Notes under the pieces: model-generated
The model's input: only the letters and a program-made list of their open reading frames with translations
The model's database searches: none
Told to the model about the DNA's origin: nothing
Program-made: the position numbers and the translations under genes
Source of the DNA: Nevskia sp.
GTDB taxonomy: Bacteria; Pseudomonadota; Gammaproteobacteria; Nevskiales; Nevskiaceae
Length of the DNA: 64,000 bases
Direction: 5' to 3'
NCBI RefSeq assembly: GCF_021732705.1
Contig: NZ_JAKFUM010000003.1
Coordinates: 310,001 to 374,000, forward strand
Shown here: positions 43,208 to 51,835 of the stretch, piece by piece
How positions within the stretch are numbered: position 1 is the first letter of the stretch
Layout: every line of letters starts with the position of its first letter

Positions 43208-44350
43208 ATGGGCGTTCCGCTTATCCAGCAGGTCACTGTTGCTCGCTATCTTCTTACCAAGAAGCTGAAGCGCGAGAAACGTTTCCCGCTCGTGCTGATG
43301 CTGGAGCCGCTGTTCCAGTGCAATCTGGCCTGCGCCGGCTGCGGCAAGATCGACTACGAGAAGGACATCCTGCAGCAGCGCGTCAGCGTGGAGCAGGCGC
43401 TGCGGGCCGCCGAGGAATGCGGCGCGCCGATGGTCTCGATTCCGGGCGGCGAGCCGCTGATCCACAAGGAAATGCCGAAGATCGTCGCCGGTCTCGTGGA
43501 GATGAAGAAATTCGTCTACCTGTGCACCAACGCGATCCTGCTGAAGAAGCACATCCACGAGTACACGCCGAGCCCGTATCTGACGTTCTCGATCCATCTC
43601 GATGGCCTTGAAAAGCGCCACGACGAGTCGGTGTGCATGGAAGGCGTGTTCGTGAAGGCGGTCGAAGCGATCCAGCTCGCGCTGTCGAAGGGCTTCCGCG
43701 TCACCATCAACTGCACGCTGTTCTCGGGCGAAGCCCCGGAAGAGGTCGCCGACTTCTTCGATTACGCGATGAGCCTCGGCGTCGAGGGCATCACCGTGTC
43801 GCCGGGCTACAGCTACCAGCACGCGCCGCGTCAGGATGTGTTCCTCGGCCGTACCCAGTCGAAGCAGTTGTTCCGCGACGTGTTCAAGATCGGCCGCGAG
43901 CGCAAGTCGAACTGGAAGTTCAACCAGTCGCCGATGTTCCTCGACTTCATCGCCGGCAACCAGGCCTACCAGTGCGAGCCCTGGGGCACGGTGACCTACA
44001 ACGTCTTCGGCTGGCAGAAGCCGTGCTACCTGCTCGTCGACGAAGGCCATGTCAGCTCTTACAAGGAGCTGATGGAAACGACGAAGTGGGAAAACTACGG
44101 CGTCGGCCGCAACCCGAAGTGCGACAACTGCATGGCGCATTGCGGCTTTGAAGGCACGGCCGTCAACGACACGTTCTCGAACCCGCTGAAGGCCGCGAAG
44201 GTGGCCATGTTCGGCCCGGACATCGACGGCCCGATGGCGCCGGATCTGCCGATTCTCTACGGCAACCGTGCGGAAGCGGCGGCCGTGAAGATCCCGGTCA
44301 CCGCAATCAAGAAGAAAGCCAAGCCGGCCACGGAAAAGGCGGATAGCTGA
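43208..44350 (+). CDS. hpnH: Adenosyl-hopene transferase HpnH
   Basis: The 380-residue radical SAM enzyme joins the 5'-deoxyadenosyl radical to diploptene, the first step of hopanoid side-chain extension. The cluster ligands lie in LFQCNLACAGCGKIDY (about 35-50). VSIPGGEPLIHKE, YLCTNAILLKKHIH and FSIHLDGLEKRHDE follow as in HpnH, and Cys residues near the C-terminus (CDNCMAHCGFEG) may hold a further cluster. The start matches the family (MGVPLIQQ). A strong hairpin follows the gene. Confidence 0.95.
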   Translation: MGVPLIQQVTVARYLLTKKLKREKRFPLVLMLEPLFQCNLACAGCGKIDYEKDILQQRVSVEQALRAAEECGAPMVSIPGGEPLIHKEMPKIVAGLVEMKKFVYLCTNAILLKKHIHEYTPSPYLTFSIHLDGLEKRHDESVCMEGVFVKAVEAIQLALSKGFRVTINCTLFSGEAPEEVADFFDYAMSLGVEGITVSPGYSYQHAPRQDVFLGRTQSKQLFRDVFKIGRERKSNWKFNQSPMFLDFIAGNQAYQCEPWGTVTYNVFGWQKPCYLLVDEGHVSSYKELMETTKWENYGVGRNPKCDNCMAHCGFEGTAVNDTFSNPLKAAKVAMFGPDIDGPMAPDLPILYGNRAEAAAVKIPVTAIKKKAKPATEKADS

Positions 44351-44356
44351 CGCGCT

Positions 44357-44380
44357 GGCGGTGGCGTTCGCGCCACCGCC
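44357..44380 (+). terminator. Hairpin with TTCG loop between hpnH and hpnB
   Basis: GGCGGTGGCG and CGCCACCGCC form a perfect 10-bp stem closed by TTCG, 7 bp after the hpnH stop. No T-run follows, so it may stabilise or process the mRNA instead of ending it. Confidence 0.6.
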
Positions 44381-44404
44381 GGAGGCTCGGCAGTCGTCGA
44401 TCTG

Positions 44405-45529
44405 ATGGAAACCGCGTTCTGGCTGGCCGCACCCGCGGCGGTGATGTGGTTCGGACTCTGGCTGGCGCCGTGGCGTCCGTGGAGCACGCGCGAGCAGATC
44501 GAACCGACCGGTTTCGGGCACGGCGGGCATGGCGACATGAACGCCGTGACCGTGCTGATCCCGGCGCGAAACGAGGCCGAGGTCATCCAGCGGACGCTCG
44601 ACGGTCTGCAGGCGCAGAGCGAGGGCATGGCGACCGGTCTGAAGATCGTCGTGATCGACGATCAGTCCGATGACGGCACCGGCGACATCGCCCGGCGCTA
44701 TCCGAATGTCGAAGTGATCTCCGGTCAGCCGTTGCCGAAGGGCTGGGCCGGCAAGCTGTGGGCGCTGGAACAGGGCAAGGGCCGCGTGACCACGCCGATG
44801 ACCCTGCTGCTCGACGCCGACATCGCGCTGGAACCCGGTCTGCTGCCGGCGCTGCTCGCGCACAAGCGGGCGACCGGCGCGCATTTCGTCAGTCTGATGG
44901 CGGACCTGCGCCGCACCTCGTTCTGGGATCGCCTGCTGCTGCCGGCGTTCGTCTACTACTTCAAGCTGATCTACCCGTTCGCGGTGTCGAACTCGCCGTC
45001 GAAGTGGGTGGCGGCGGCGGCCGGTGGCTGCGTGCTGGTCGATACGGCCGCGCTGCACAAGGTCAACGCCTTCGAATGCCTGAAGGGTGCCCTGATCGAC
45101 GACTGCACCCTGGCCCGGCGGATCAAGGACGGCGGCCACAAGACCTGGATCGGGCTGAGTCGCGGCGTCATCTCCCTGCGGCCGTACGGCACGCTGAAGA
45201 GCGTGCACGACATGGTGGCGCGCTCGGCGTTCACGCAGCTGCGCTATTCGACGCCGCTGCTGCTCGTGGTCACCGCGCTGTTCGCGCTGGCCTACTGGCT
45301 GCCGATCGCGGCCCTGCTGCAGGGCTCGTGGCTGGCGGCTGCCGCGCTGCTGGCGATGTGTGCCGCGTATGTGCCGACGCTGCGCTACTACGGCTTGTCG
45401 CCGGTGTGGTCGCTGGCGTCGCCGCTGATCGGCGCACTGTATCTGGGCATGACCTGGAGCTCTGCCATCCGCACCTGGCGCGGCGTACGCTCCCAATGGA
45501 AAAACCGCACCTACGAAGTGGAGTCCTGA
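44405..45529 (+). CDS. hpnB: Hopene-associated glycosyltransferase HpnB
   Basis: This 374-residue family 2 glycosyltransferase with membrane segments has an N-terminal helix (FWLAAPAAVMWFGLWLAP), NAVTVLIPARNEAEVIQRTL, IVVIDDQSDDGTGDIARRY, LLLDADIALEPGLLPALLAH, and hydrophobic helices from about residue 290 (LLVVTALFALAYWLPIAALL). HpnB is found in hopanoid clusters and presumably glycosylates the side chain or a precursor; its activity is unproven. It follows hpnH in the same direction. Confidence 0.9.
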   Translation: METAFWLAAPAAVMWFGLWLAPWRPWSTREQIEPTGFGHGGHGDMNAVTVLIPARNEAEVIQRTLDGLQAQSEGMATGLKIVVIDDQSDDGTGDIARRYPNVEVISGQPLPKGWAGKLWALEQGKGRVTTPMTLLLDADIALEPGLLPALLAHKRATGAHFVSLMADLRRTSFWDRLLLPAFVYYFKLIYPFAVSNSPSKWVAAAAGGCVLVDTAALHKVNAFECLKGALIDDCTLARRIKDGGHKTWIGLSRGVISLRPYGTLKSVHDMVARSAFTQLRYSTPLLLVVTALFALAYWLPIAALLQGSWLAAAALLAMCAAYVPTLRYYGLSPVWSLASPLIGALYLGMTWSSAIRTWRGVRSQWKNRTYEVES

Positions 45530-45567
45530 GGACTCGCTGACGCAGGGCTTTCGGAATCGAGAAGACC

Positions 45568-47046
45568 ATGATGGACAACAACTCAATCGGCATCAGTGCA
45601 TTTGCGACGTCGGTCCCGCCGTATCGCGTGGATCTGCGGCAGTGGTGCGAGTGGAGCAACAACAGCTGGGACAAGACCCGCGCGGTGATCGGCGAAAGCT
45701 TCCGCGTGCCGGGTGTCGAGCAGGACGTTTACACGATGGCGGCGAATGCCGTGGTCGAACTGATCGTCCGCAATGACATCGATCCGCGCCGCATCGGCTA
45801 TCTGGCGCTCGGCACCGAATCGTCGATCGACAATGCGACCGGTGCCGTCATCGTCCGGGGGCTGGTCGATCGCGTGCTCGCCTCGCGCGGCATGGCGCGT
45901 CTCGCGCGGGACTGCGAAGTGCCGGAGTTCAAGCAGGCCTGCCTCGCCGGCGTCTACGGCCTGAAGGGCGCGCTGCGCTATCTGGCGTTCGATGGCGCCG
46001 AACGGCTGGCGATCGTGGTCGCCGCCGACATCGCCGAGTACGAGCGCGGCTCCAGCGGCGAACCGACGCAGGGTGCCGGTGCGGTCGCCATGCTGCTCGA
46101 ACGCGATCCGAAGATCCTGACTCTGGATCTGCGCGCCGCCGGCAGCGCCTCCACCTTCCGCGGCCTCGACTTCCGCAAGCCGTTCCAGCGCTTCTGCGGG
46201 CAGCAGCCGGGGCCGAGCGGCCGTCTGGCCGACTTCCCGGTGTTCAACGGCAAGTTTTCCACCGCCTGCTATGTCGACGAGACGCTGTCGGCGCTCGATC
46301 AGCTGCTGACCAAGCGCGGCGGCAGCCACAGCCGCTACTTCCACGAGATCGAAGCGGTGTTCATGCATCGCCCGTATCACAAGATGCCGGTCACGGCCTG
46401 GGCGCTCGGCTATCTGTTCGCGCTCGGCGCCGACGGTGCCGCTGGCGCCGCCGAACTCGATGGCTACTGCGCCAAGGCGGGCGTCGATCCGGTGGCACTG
46501 CACGCCGAAATGGCAACGCTGCCGACCCGCGCGTTCGAGTCGGACTTCGACGGCACGGTCGCCGAGCCGTATCCGCTGACCGCGGCACTGATGAAGTCGT
46601 TCCGCGAGGACCCGGCCTACAAGGCGGTGGTCGACGACAAGATGCGCCTCGGCTCCAAGCCGATGATGGCGATGGGCAACCTGTACTCGGCCGCGCTGCC
46701 GGCGTGGCTGGCGGCCGGGCTCGAGGAAGCGGCGAAGAGCGGCCGCGATCTGGCCGGCAAGGAAATGCTGCTGATCGGCTACGGCAGCGGCGACGCCTCC
46801 GAAGCGATTCCGGCGCGCGTGGTGCCGGGCTGGCTTGCGGCGGCGAAGCGCATCCATCTGGCCGAGGCGCTGAATCCGGTCGTTGACCTGGACAAGGAAC
46901 AGTACGAGGCGCTGCACGATGGCCTGCCGGCCCCGGGCATCACGCCGCGCGCGCCGGGCATCCGGATCACCAAGGTCGGCGATCGCCGCACCGGCGCGTT
47001 CCAGGATTACGGCATCGCGTACTACGAGTTGGGCGAACCGGTCTGA
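45568..47046 (+). CDS. mvaS: Hydroxymethylglutaryl-CoA synthase
   Basis: A 492-residue thiolase-fold enzyme that condenses acetyl-CoA and acetoacetyl-CoA to HMG-CoA, the entry to the mevalonate pathway. The acylated Cys is in EFKQACLAGVYGLKGAL (about Cys 125). The expected His is in AVFMHRPYHKMPVTAW, and LLIGYGSGDASEAIPARV is near the C-terminus. It is longer than the roughly 390 residues common in Gram-positive bacteria. It completes the pathway in this cluster; no acetoacetyl-CoA thiolase gene is nearby. Confidence 0.92.
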   Translation: MMDNNSIGISAFATSVPPYRVDLRQWCEWSNNSWDKTRAVIGESFRVPGVEQDVYTMAANAVVELIVRNDIDPRRIGYLALGTESSIDNATGAVIVRGLVDRVLASRGMARLARDCEVPEFKQACLAGVYGLKGALRYLAFDGAERLAIVVAADIAEYERGSSGEPTQGAGAVAMLLERDPKILTLDLRAAGSASTFRGLDFRKPFQRFCGQQPGPSGRLADFPVFNGKFSTACYVDETLSALDQLLTKRGGSHSRYFHEIEAVFMHRPYHKMPVTAWALGYLFALGADGAAGAAELDGYCAKAGVDPVALHAEMATLPTRAFESDFDGTVAEPYPLTAALMKSFREDPAYKAVVDDKMRLGSKPMMAMGNLYSAALPAWLAAGLEEAAKSGRDLAGKEMLLIGYGSGDASEAIPARVVPGWLAAAKRIHLAEALNPVVDLDKEQYEALHDGLPAPGITPRAPGIRITKVGDRRTGAFQDYGIAYYELGEPV

Positions 47047-47379
47047 ACGACCGTCGGCAGGTGGCGCGGCGGAGTCGATTGCCGGCGCCGCGCCGGCGGT
47101 GACGCCTCGGCGGGATGACCGTTCGGCCGAGGGCAGGCGAATTCGAAGCCCGGCACGGTGACAAACCCGGGCGGCCCGATTCCCGGGCTGATGTAGAGGG
47201 ACTCGGTGACAGCGGCTGTCACACGACTGTCATGTTGGACCTCAAAACTCTGCGGCTTGGCGCGTGGGCGGCGCGGTGAAATGCCGTGAAAATGTCAACG
47301 AGATGGTCGATTCGTGCCGCATTGCCACGATAGATTTGGCTGCCCCCTTTGCACCCCGTTTCGCTTTCAGGAGAAATTC
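47047..47379. other. 333-bp intergenic region with the pst promoter
   Basis: It holds the Pho box at 47216-47233, and a GTGACAG-CGG-CTGTCAC inverted repeat overlapping it. No gene-like frame is seen. Confidence 0.5.
47216..47233 (+). promoter_or_regulatory. Pho box before pstS
   Basis: CTGTCAC-ACGA-CTGTCAT consists of two 7-base repeats with a 4-base spacer, matching the PhoB box in sequence and geometry. It lies about 147 bp upstream of the pstS start. It predicts induction of the operon by PhoB under phosphate limitation. Confidence 0.85.
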
Positions 47380-48438
47380 GTGAGCCTTTTCAACACAGCG
47401 ATGATGCGCAAGCTGGCGTTCGGCGTGGTTGCCGCCGCGCTTGCACCTGTCGCAATGGCCGCCGACACCAGCATTACCGGTGCCGGCGCCAGCTTCCCGT
47501 ACCCGATCTACTCGAAGTGGGCGGCCACCTACAAGGAAAAGTCCGGCGTCGGCCTGAACTACCAGTCGATCGGCTCGTCCGGTGGCGTCAAGCAGATCAA
47601 GTCGAAGACGGTCACCTTTGGCGCGTCCGACAAGCCGCTGAAGATCGAAGAGCTGAACGAAGGCGGCCTGACGCAGTTCCCGGCGGTGATGGGCGGCGTC
47701 GTGCCGATCGTCAACGTCAAGGGCGTGAAGTCGGGCGATCTGACGATGGACGGCGCGCTGCTGTCCGACATTTTCCTCGGCAAGATCACCAAGTGGGACG
47801 ACAAGCGCATCAAGTCGCTGAATCCGTCCGCGACCCTGCCGTCGACCCGCATCACCGTGGTGCATCGCGCCGACGGTTCGGGCACGACCTTCCTGTTCAC
47901 CGACTATCTGGCCAAGGTCAATGGTGAGTGGCGTGAATCGGTCGGCGCCGGCAACACCGTCGAATGGCCGACCGGCATCGGTGCGAAGGGCAACGAAGGC
48001 GTGGCGGGCATTGCCAGCCAGACCGACGGCGCCATCGGCTATGTCGAATTCGCCTACGCCAAGCAGAACAAGCTGGCGTTCACCAAGATGGTCAACAAGA
48101 ACGGCGTGGCGGTCAGCCCGAGCAACGAAGCGTTCTCGGCTGCGGCCGACGGTGCCGACTGGGCCGGCACCCCGGGCTTCGCCGTCGTGCTGACCGATCA
48201 GGCCGGCGCTGCCGCCTGGCCGATCACCGGCGCCAGCTTCGTCATCGTCTACAAGAAGCCGTCCGATCCGGCTGCGCTGCGCGAAGTGCTGAAGTTCTAC
48301 GACTGGTCGTTCGGCGATGCCGGCGCCAAGATCGCCGACGAACTGGACTACGTGCCGCTGCCGAAGAAGCTGACCGATCTGATCCGCGCCAGCTGGAAGG
48401 CCAACATCTCCGACGCGGCCGGTCGGCCGCTGCTGTAA
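47380..48438 (+). CDS. pstS: Phosphate-binding protein PstS
   Basis: This 352-residue periplasmic phosphate receptor starts at GTG 47380 after AGGAGAAATTC. The signal peptide (KLAFGVVAAALAPVAMA) is followed by ADTSITGAGASFPYPIYSKW. The phosphate-contacting segments YQSIGSSGGVKQI, FGASDKPLK and RADGSGTTFLF are all present. It delivers phosphate to PstCA. A strong hairpin after the gene may keep its message more abundant than that of the permease genes. Confidence 0.96.
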   Translation: MSLFNTAMMRKLAFGVVAAALAPVAMAADTSITGAGASFPYPIYSKWAATYKEKSGVGLNYQSIGSSGGVKQIKSKTVTFGASDKPLKIEELNEGGLTQFPAVMGGVVPIVNVKGVKSGDLTMDGALLSDIFLGKITKWDDKRIKSLNPSATLPSTRITVVHRADGSGTTFLFTDYLAKVNGEWRESVGAGNTVEWPTGIGAKGNEGVAGIASQTDGAIGYVEFAYAKQNKLAFTKMVNKNGVAVSPSNEAFSAAADGADWAGTPGFAVVLTDQAGAAAWPITGASFVIVYKKPSDPAALREVLKFYDWSFGDAGAKIADELDYVPLPKKLTDLIRASWKANISDAAGRPLL

Positions 48439-48484
48439 GGCCAGACGCCGGTCCCCCGCCGGACCGGCTGGCTTCGGGATTCAC

Positions 48485-48512
48485 GAAGGCCGGCACGAAA
48501 GTGCCGGCCTTC
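48485..48512 (+). terminator. Hairpin with GAAA loop between pstS and pstC
   Basis: GAAGGCCGGCAC and GTGCCGGCCTTC form a perfect 12-bp stem closed by a GAAA tetraloop. No T-run follows, so partial termination or protection of the pstS message is more likely than a full stop. Confidence 0.65.
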
Positions 48513-48559
48513 GCGTAGGAGCCGGGAGCCCGAGTATCCTCCCGCCGGAGCGTTCGATC

Positions 48560-49549
48560 GTGAACACAACAGCGCAAGCAATGACGATGGCCGGTTCGAG
48601 TGGTATCTCGCTGTCGACCCTGCGACAGCACAATTTCTGGGATGCCGTGATGCGGCATGCCACGCGCACGGCAGCGCTGACGGTGCTGCTGGTGCTGGGC
48701 GGCGTGATCTACACGCTGGTCGTCGGTTCGCTGCCGGCGCTGAACCAGCTGGGCCTCGGCTTCTTCTCCAGCCAGCGCTGGAACCCGGTCGAAGAGAATC
48801 TCGGCGGCCTCACGGCGATCTACGGCACCCTGATCACGGCGCTGATCGCGCTGGTGATTGCCGTGCCGATCAGCCTCGGCATCGCCATCTTCATCACCGA
48901 ACTGTGCCCGCGCTGGCTGCGCCGGCCGATCGGCATCGCCATCGAGCTGCTCGCGGGCATCCCGTCGATCATCTACGGCATCTGGGGCCTGTTCGTGTTC
49001 GCCCCGGTGTTCCGCGACTGGTTCCAGATTCCGGTCAACAACGCGGTCGACGGCATTCCGATCCTGAGCACGGTGTTCGGCGGCCAGATCAACGGCTACG
49101 GCATCCTCACGGCCGGCATCATTCTCAGCATCATGATCCTGCCGTACATCACGTCGATCACCCGCGACGTGTTCGAGACGGTGCCGGCGGTGCTGAAGGA
49201 ATCGGCCTACGGGCTCGGCTCCACCACCTGGGAAGTCGTGCGCAAGGTCGTGCTGCCGTACTCCGGCGCCGGCGTCATCGGCGGCATCATGCTGGGTCTG
49301 GGCCGCGCGCTCGGCGAGACGATGGCGGTGACCTTCGTCGTCGGCAATTCGCATCGCCTGACCGGCTCGCTGTTCAGCCCCGGCACGACGATTTCCGCCA
49401 GCATCGCCAACGAGTTCGCCGAGGCCGAGAACGTCATGCACGAGTCGGCGCTGACCTTGCTCGGCCTGACGCTGTTCGTCATCACGTTCATCGTGCTCGC
49501 CGCCGCGCGCCTGATGCTGCTGCGCCTCGAACAGCGCAAGGGCAACTGA
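48560..49549 (+). CDS. pstC: Phosphate ABC transporter permease PstC
   Basis: This 329-residue inner-membrane protein has six predicted helices and the permease coupling segment [16 protein letters not shown] followed by [14 protein letters not shown] and [18 protein letters not shown]. It starts at GTG 48560. With PstA it forms the membrane channel of the high-affinity phosphate importer. The pstA start follows one base after its stop. Confidence 0.95.
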   Translation: MNTTAQAMTMAGSSGISLSTLRQHNFWDAVMRHATRTAALTVLLVLGGVIYTLVVGSLPALNQLGLGFFSSQRWNPVEENLGGLTAIYGTLITALIALVIAVPISLGIAIFITELCPRWLRRPIGIAIELLAGIPSIIYGIWGLFVFAPVFRDWFQIPVNNAVDGIPILSTVFGGQINGYGILTAGIILSIMILPYITSITRDVFETVPAVLKESAYGLGSTTWEVVRKVVLPYSGAGVIGGIMLGLGRALGETMAVTFVVGNSHRLTGSLFSPGTTISASIANEFAEAENVMHESALTLLGLTLFVITFIVLAAARLMLLRLEQRKGN

Positions 49550-49550
49550 C

Positions 49551-50408
49551 ATGGCGCTCGACACGTCGCTGTACGCGCGTCGCCGCGTGACCAACCAGAT
49601 CGTGATGCTGCTGGCCTGGGCGGCAGCCGCCACCGGGCTGGTGATTCTGGCGTTGATCCTGTTCACGCTGTTCTACAACGGCGTGGCCGGCGTCTCGATC
49701 GCGGTGTTCACCGAGATGACGCCACCGCCGGGCTCGGAGCCGGGCGGGGGGCTGCTGAACGCGATCTACGGCACCTTGGTCATGACGATCATGGGCACCG
49801 CGATCGGCACGCCGGTCGGCATCCTCGCCGGCACCTACATGGCCGAATACGGGCTCGGCACGCGGCTCGCGACCGTGGTCCGCTTCATCAACGACATCCT
49901 GCTGTCGGCGCCGTCGATCGTCATCGGCCTGTTCGTCTACGGCATCATGGTCAAGGGCTCCGGCTTTTCCGGCTGGGCCGGCGGCGTGGCCCTGTCGCTG
50001 CTGGTGCTGCCGGTGGTGGTCCGCACCACGGAAGACATGCTGCGACTGGTGCCGAACGGGCTGCGTGAAGCGGCCTCGGCCCTCGGCTCGCCGCGTTCGC
50101 ACGTGATCGTCAAGGTCGCGTATCGCGCCGCCAAGGCCGGCATGCTGACCGGCATCCTGCTGGCCGTCGCCCGCATCACCGGCGAGACCGCGCCGCTGCT
50201 GTTCACCGCGCTGAACAACCCGAACTGGAGCACCGACATGAATGGCGCGATGGCCAATCTGCCGGTGGTGATTTTCAAGTTCGCCGGCAGTCCCTACGAA
50301 AACTGGCGTGAACTGGCGTGGACCGGCGCCTTGATCGTGACGATGGCGGTGCTGGTGCTGAACATCGGCGCGCGCATGCTGTCGGCGCAGTCCAAGGCCA
50401 ACAGCTGA
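49551..50408 (+). CDS. pstA: Phosphate ABC transporter permease PstA
   Basis: The second permease subunit has 285 residues with about six membrane helices. It includes the coupling loop [20 protein letters not shown] and [18 protein letters not shown] typical of PstA. It directly follows pstC. Together they bind the PstB ATPase. Confidence 0.95.
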   Translation: MALDTSLYARRRVTNQIVMLLAWAAAATGLVILALILFTLFYNGVAGVSIAVFTEMTPPPGSEPGGGLLNAIYGTLVMTIMGTAIGTPVGILAGTYMAEYGLGTRLATVVRFINDILLSAPSIVIGLFVYGIMVKGSGFSGWAGGVALSLLVLPVVVRTTEDMLRLVPNGLREAASALGSPRSHVIVKVAYRAAKAGMLTGILLAVARITGETAPLLFTALNNPNWSTDMNGAMANLPVVIFKFAGSPYENWRELAWTGALIVTMAVLVLNIGARMLSAQSKANS

Positions 50409-50463
50409 CCCTCATTCCTTCGACGCTGAACCGCGGCCATCCCCCGAACCCCAGACGGACGTC

Positions 50464-51312
50464 ATGAACACTTCTTCCAGCTCGCTGCCGGGCGCCGTGC
50501 ACACGCAGAAGCCGTATCTCGAAGTTCGGCCGGATTCGTCGGCGTCGAAGCTGCCGATGACCGAGAAGATCTCGGTGCGCAACGTCAATTTCTTCTACGG
50601 CGACTACAAGGCGCTGAAGGACATCTCGCTGCCGATCTACGACAAGAAGGTCACCGCGCTGATCGGCCCGTCCGGCTGCGGCAAGTCGACGCTGCTGCGC
50701 ATCTTCAACCGGATGTACGACCTGTACCCGAAGCAGCGGGCCGAAGGCGAGATCGTGTTCGAGGGCAAGAACCTGCTCGATCCGAAGCAGGACCTGAACC
50801 TGCTGCGCGCCCGCATCGGCATGGTGTTCCAGAAGCCGACGCCGTTCCCGATGTCGATCTACGACAACATCGCGTTCGGCATCCGCCTGTACGAGAAGGT
50901 GCCGAAGTCGGAACTCGACGATCGGGTCGAAACGGCCCTGAAGCGCGGCGCGCTGTGGGACGAGGTCAAGGACAAGCTCGGCCAGAGCGGTCTGGGCCTG
51001 TCCGGCGGCCAGCAGCAGCGCCTGTGCATCGCCCGCTCGATCGCCGTGCGCCCGGAAGTGCTGCTGCTCGACGAGCCGACCTCCGCACTCGACCCGATCG
51101 CCACGGCGAAGGTCGAGGAGCTGATCTACCAGCTGAAGAGCGATTACACGATCTGCATCGTGACCCACAACATGCAGCAGGCCGCCCGTGTCGCCGACTT
51201 CACGGCCTTCATGTATCTCGGCGAACTGATCGAGTTTGGCGAGACCAGTCAGGTCTTCACCAAGCCGACCCAGACCCGCACCGAGGACTACATCACCGGA
51301 CGGTTTGGGTAA
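50464..51312 (+). CDS. pstB: Phosphate ABC transporter ATPase PstB
   Basis: The 282-residue ATPase has Walker [12 protein letters not shown] (about 72-82), the Q-loop [16 protein letters not shown], the signature [14 protein letters not shown], Walker [14 protein letters not shown] and the switch His in [13 protein letters not shown]. It powers phosphate import. Its stop codon lies inside a 34-base palindrome that begins a dispersed repeat. No phoU follows. Confidence 0.96.
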   Translation: MNTSSSSLPGAVHTQKPYLEVRPDSSASKLPMTEKISVRNVNFFYGDYKALKDISLPIYDKKVTALIGPSGCGKSTLLRIFNRMYDLYPKQRAEGEIVFEGKNLLDPKQDLNLLRARIGMVFQKPTPFPMSIYDNIAFGIRLYEKVPKSELDDRVETALKRGALWDEVKDKLGQSGLGLSGGQQQRLCIARSIAVRPEVLLLDEPTSALDPIATAKVEELIYQLKSDYTICIVTHNMQQAARVADFTAFMYLGELIEFGETSQVFTKPTQTRTEDYITGRFG

Positions 51313-51342
51313 ATCATCGCGAGCATGCTCGCGATGATTTAC
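51309..51342. repeat. Perfect 34-base palindrome overlapping the pstB stop codon
   Basis: The two halves, GTAAATCATCGCGAGCA and its reverse complement, meet in GAGCATGCTC. It could end transcription of pst or act as a REP-like element. Shorter versions recur at 51431-51448 and 51595-51608. Confidence 0.9.
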
Positions 51343-51620
51343 GCCCGGCCACGGATGGCCGGGCCGGGCTCAGCCGAACAAGGACACCGTCTCGCCAGGG
51401 ATGGCGTGGAACCCGTTCCGAACAAGGGCGTCGCGAGCATGCTCGCGATGATTTACGCCCGGCCAGTGTTTGGCCATGGCGAGACGCGACTCAATGTCGC
51501 GTCGAGTTAGCCAAACACGGCCGGGCCGGGCTGAGCCGAACAAGGACACCGTCTCGCCAGCGATGGCGTGGAACCCGATCCGAACAAGGGCGTTGCGAGC
51601 ATGCTCGCGATGATGGACGC
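51311..51620. repeat. Structured repeat array after pstB, same family as the thi array
   Basis: Two units (from about 51311 and 51431) and a closing palindrome share GGCCGGGCT-NAGCCGAACAAGGAC, then TCTCGCCA-N-GATGGCGTGGAAC. The thi units (23560-23893) have the same order with about four fifths of the bases alike. In unit 1 the conserved stem is GCCCGGCCA-CGGA-TGGCCGGGC. In unit 2 a 53-base hairpin (51466-51518) is inserted in the loop of that stem. The remaining 200 bp up to 51835 show no gene. Confidence 0.85.
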
Positions 51621-51835
51621 TCGGCGTCGCAAGTCTGGTCGCAGGCCGACGAAAGCCTGACGAGCGAACTCTGTCGTCTAGGTCGGCCACACGGAGCCAC
51701 CCCATCACAAGGTCCCCACGGCAAGGCAATTGCGTGGTGCAGCGGCGATAATCCCGTGCCAGCGCGCGCTGCCCGCAGCCGCGACGACTTCGCCCGTGAG
51801 GCCATTCCGGCCGGGCCCTGAAGGATCCTGTCTTG

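Noticed and set aside
43163-45586. Open frame of 807 codons on the minus strand opposite hpnH and hpnB
   Set aside because: Same reason: antisense shadow of conserved genes.
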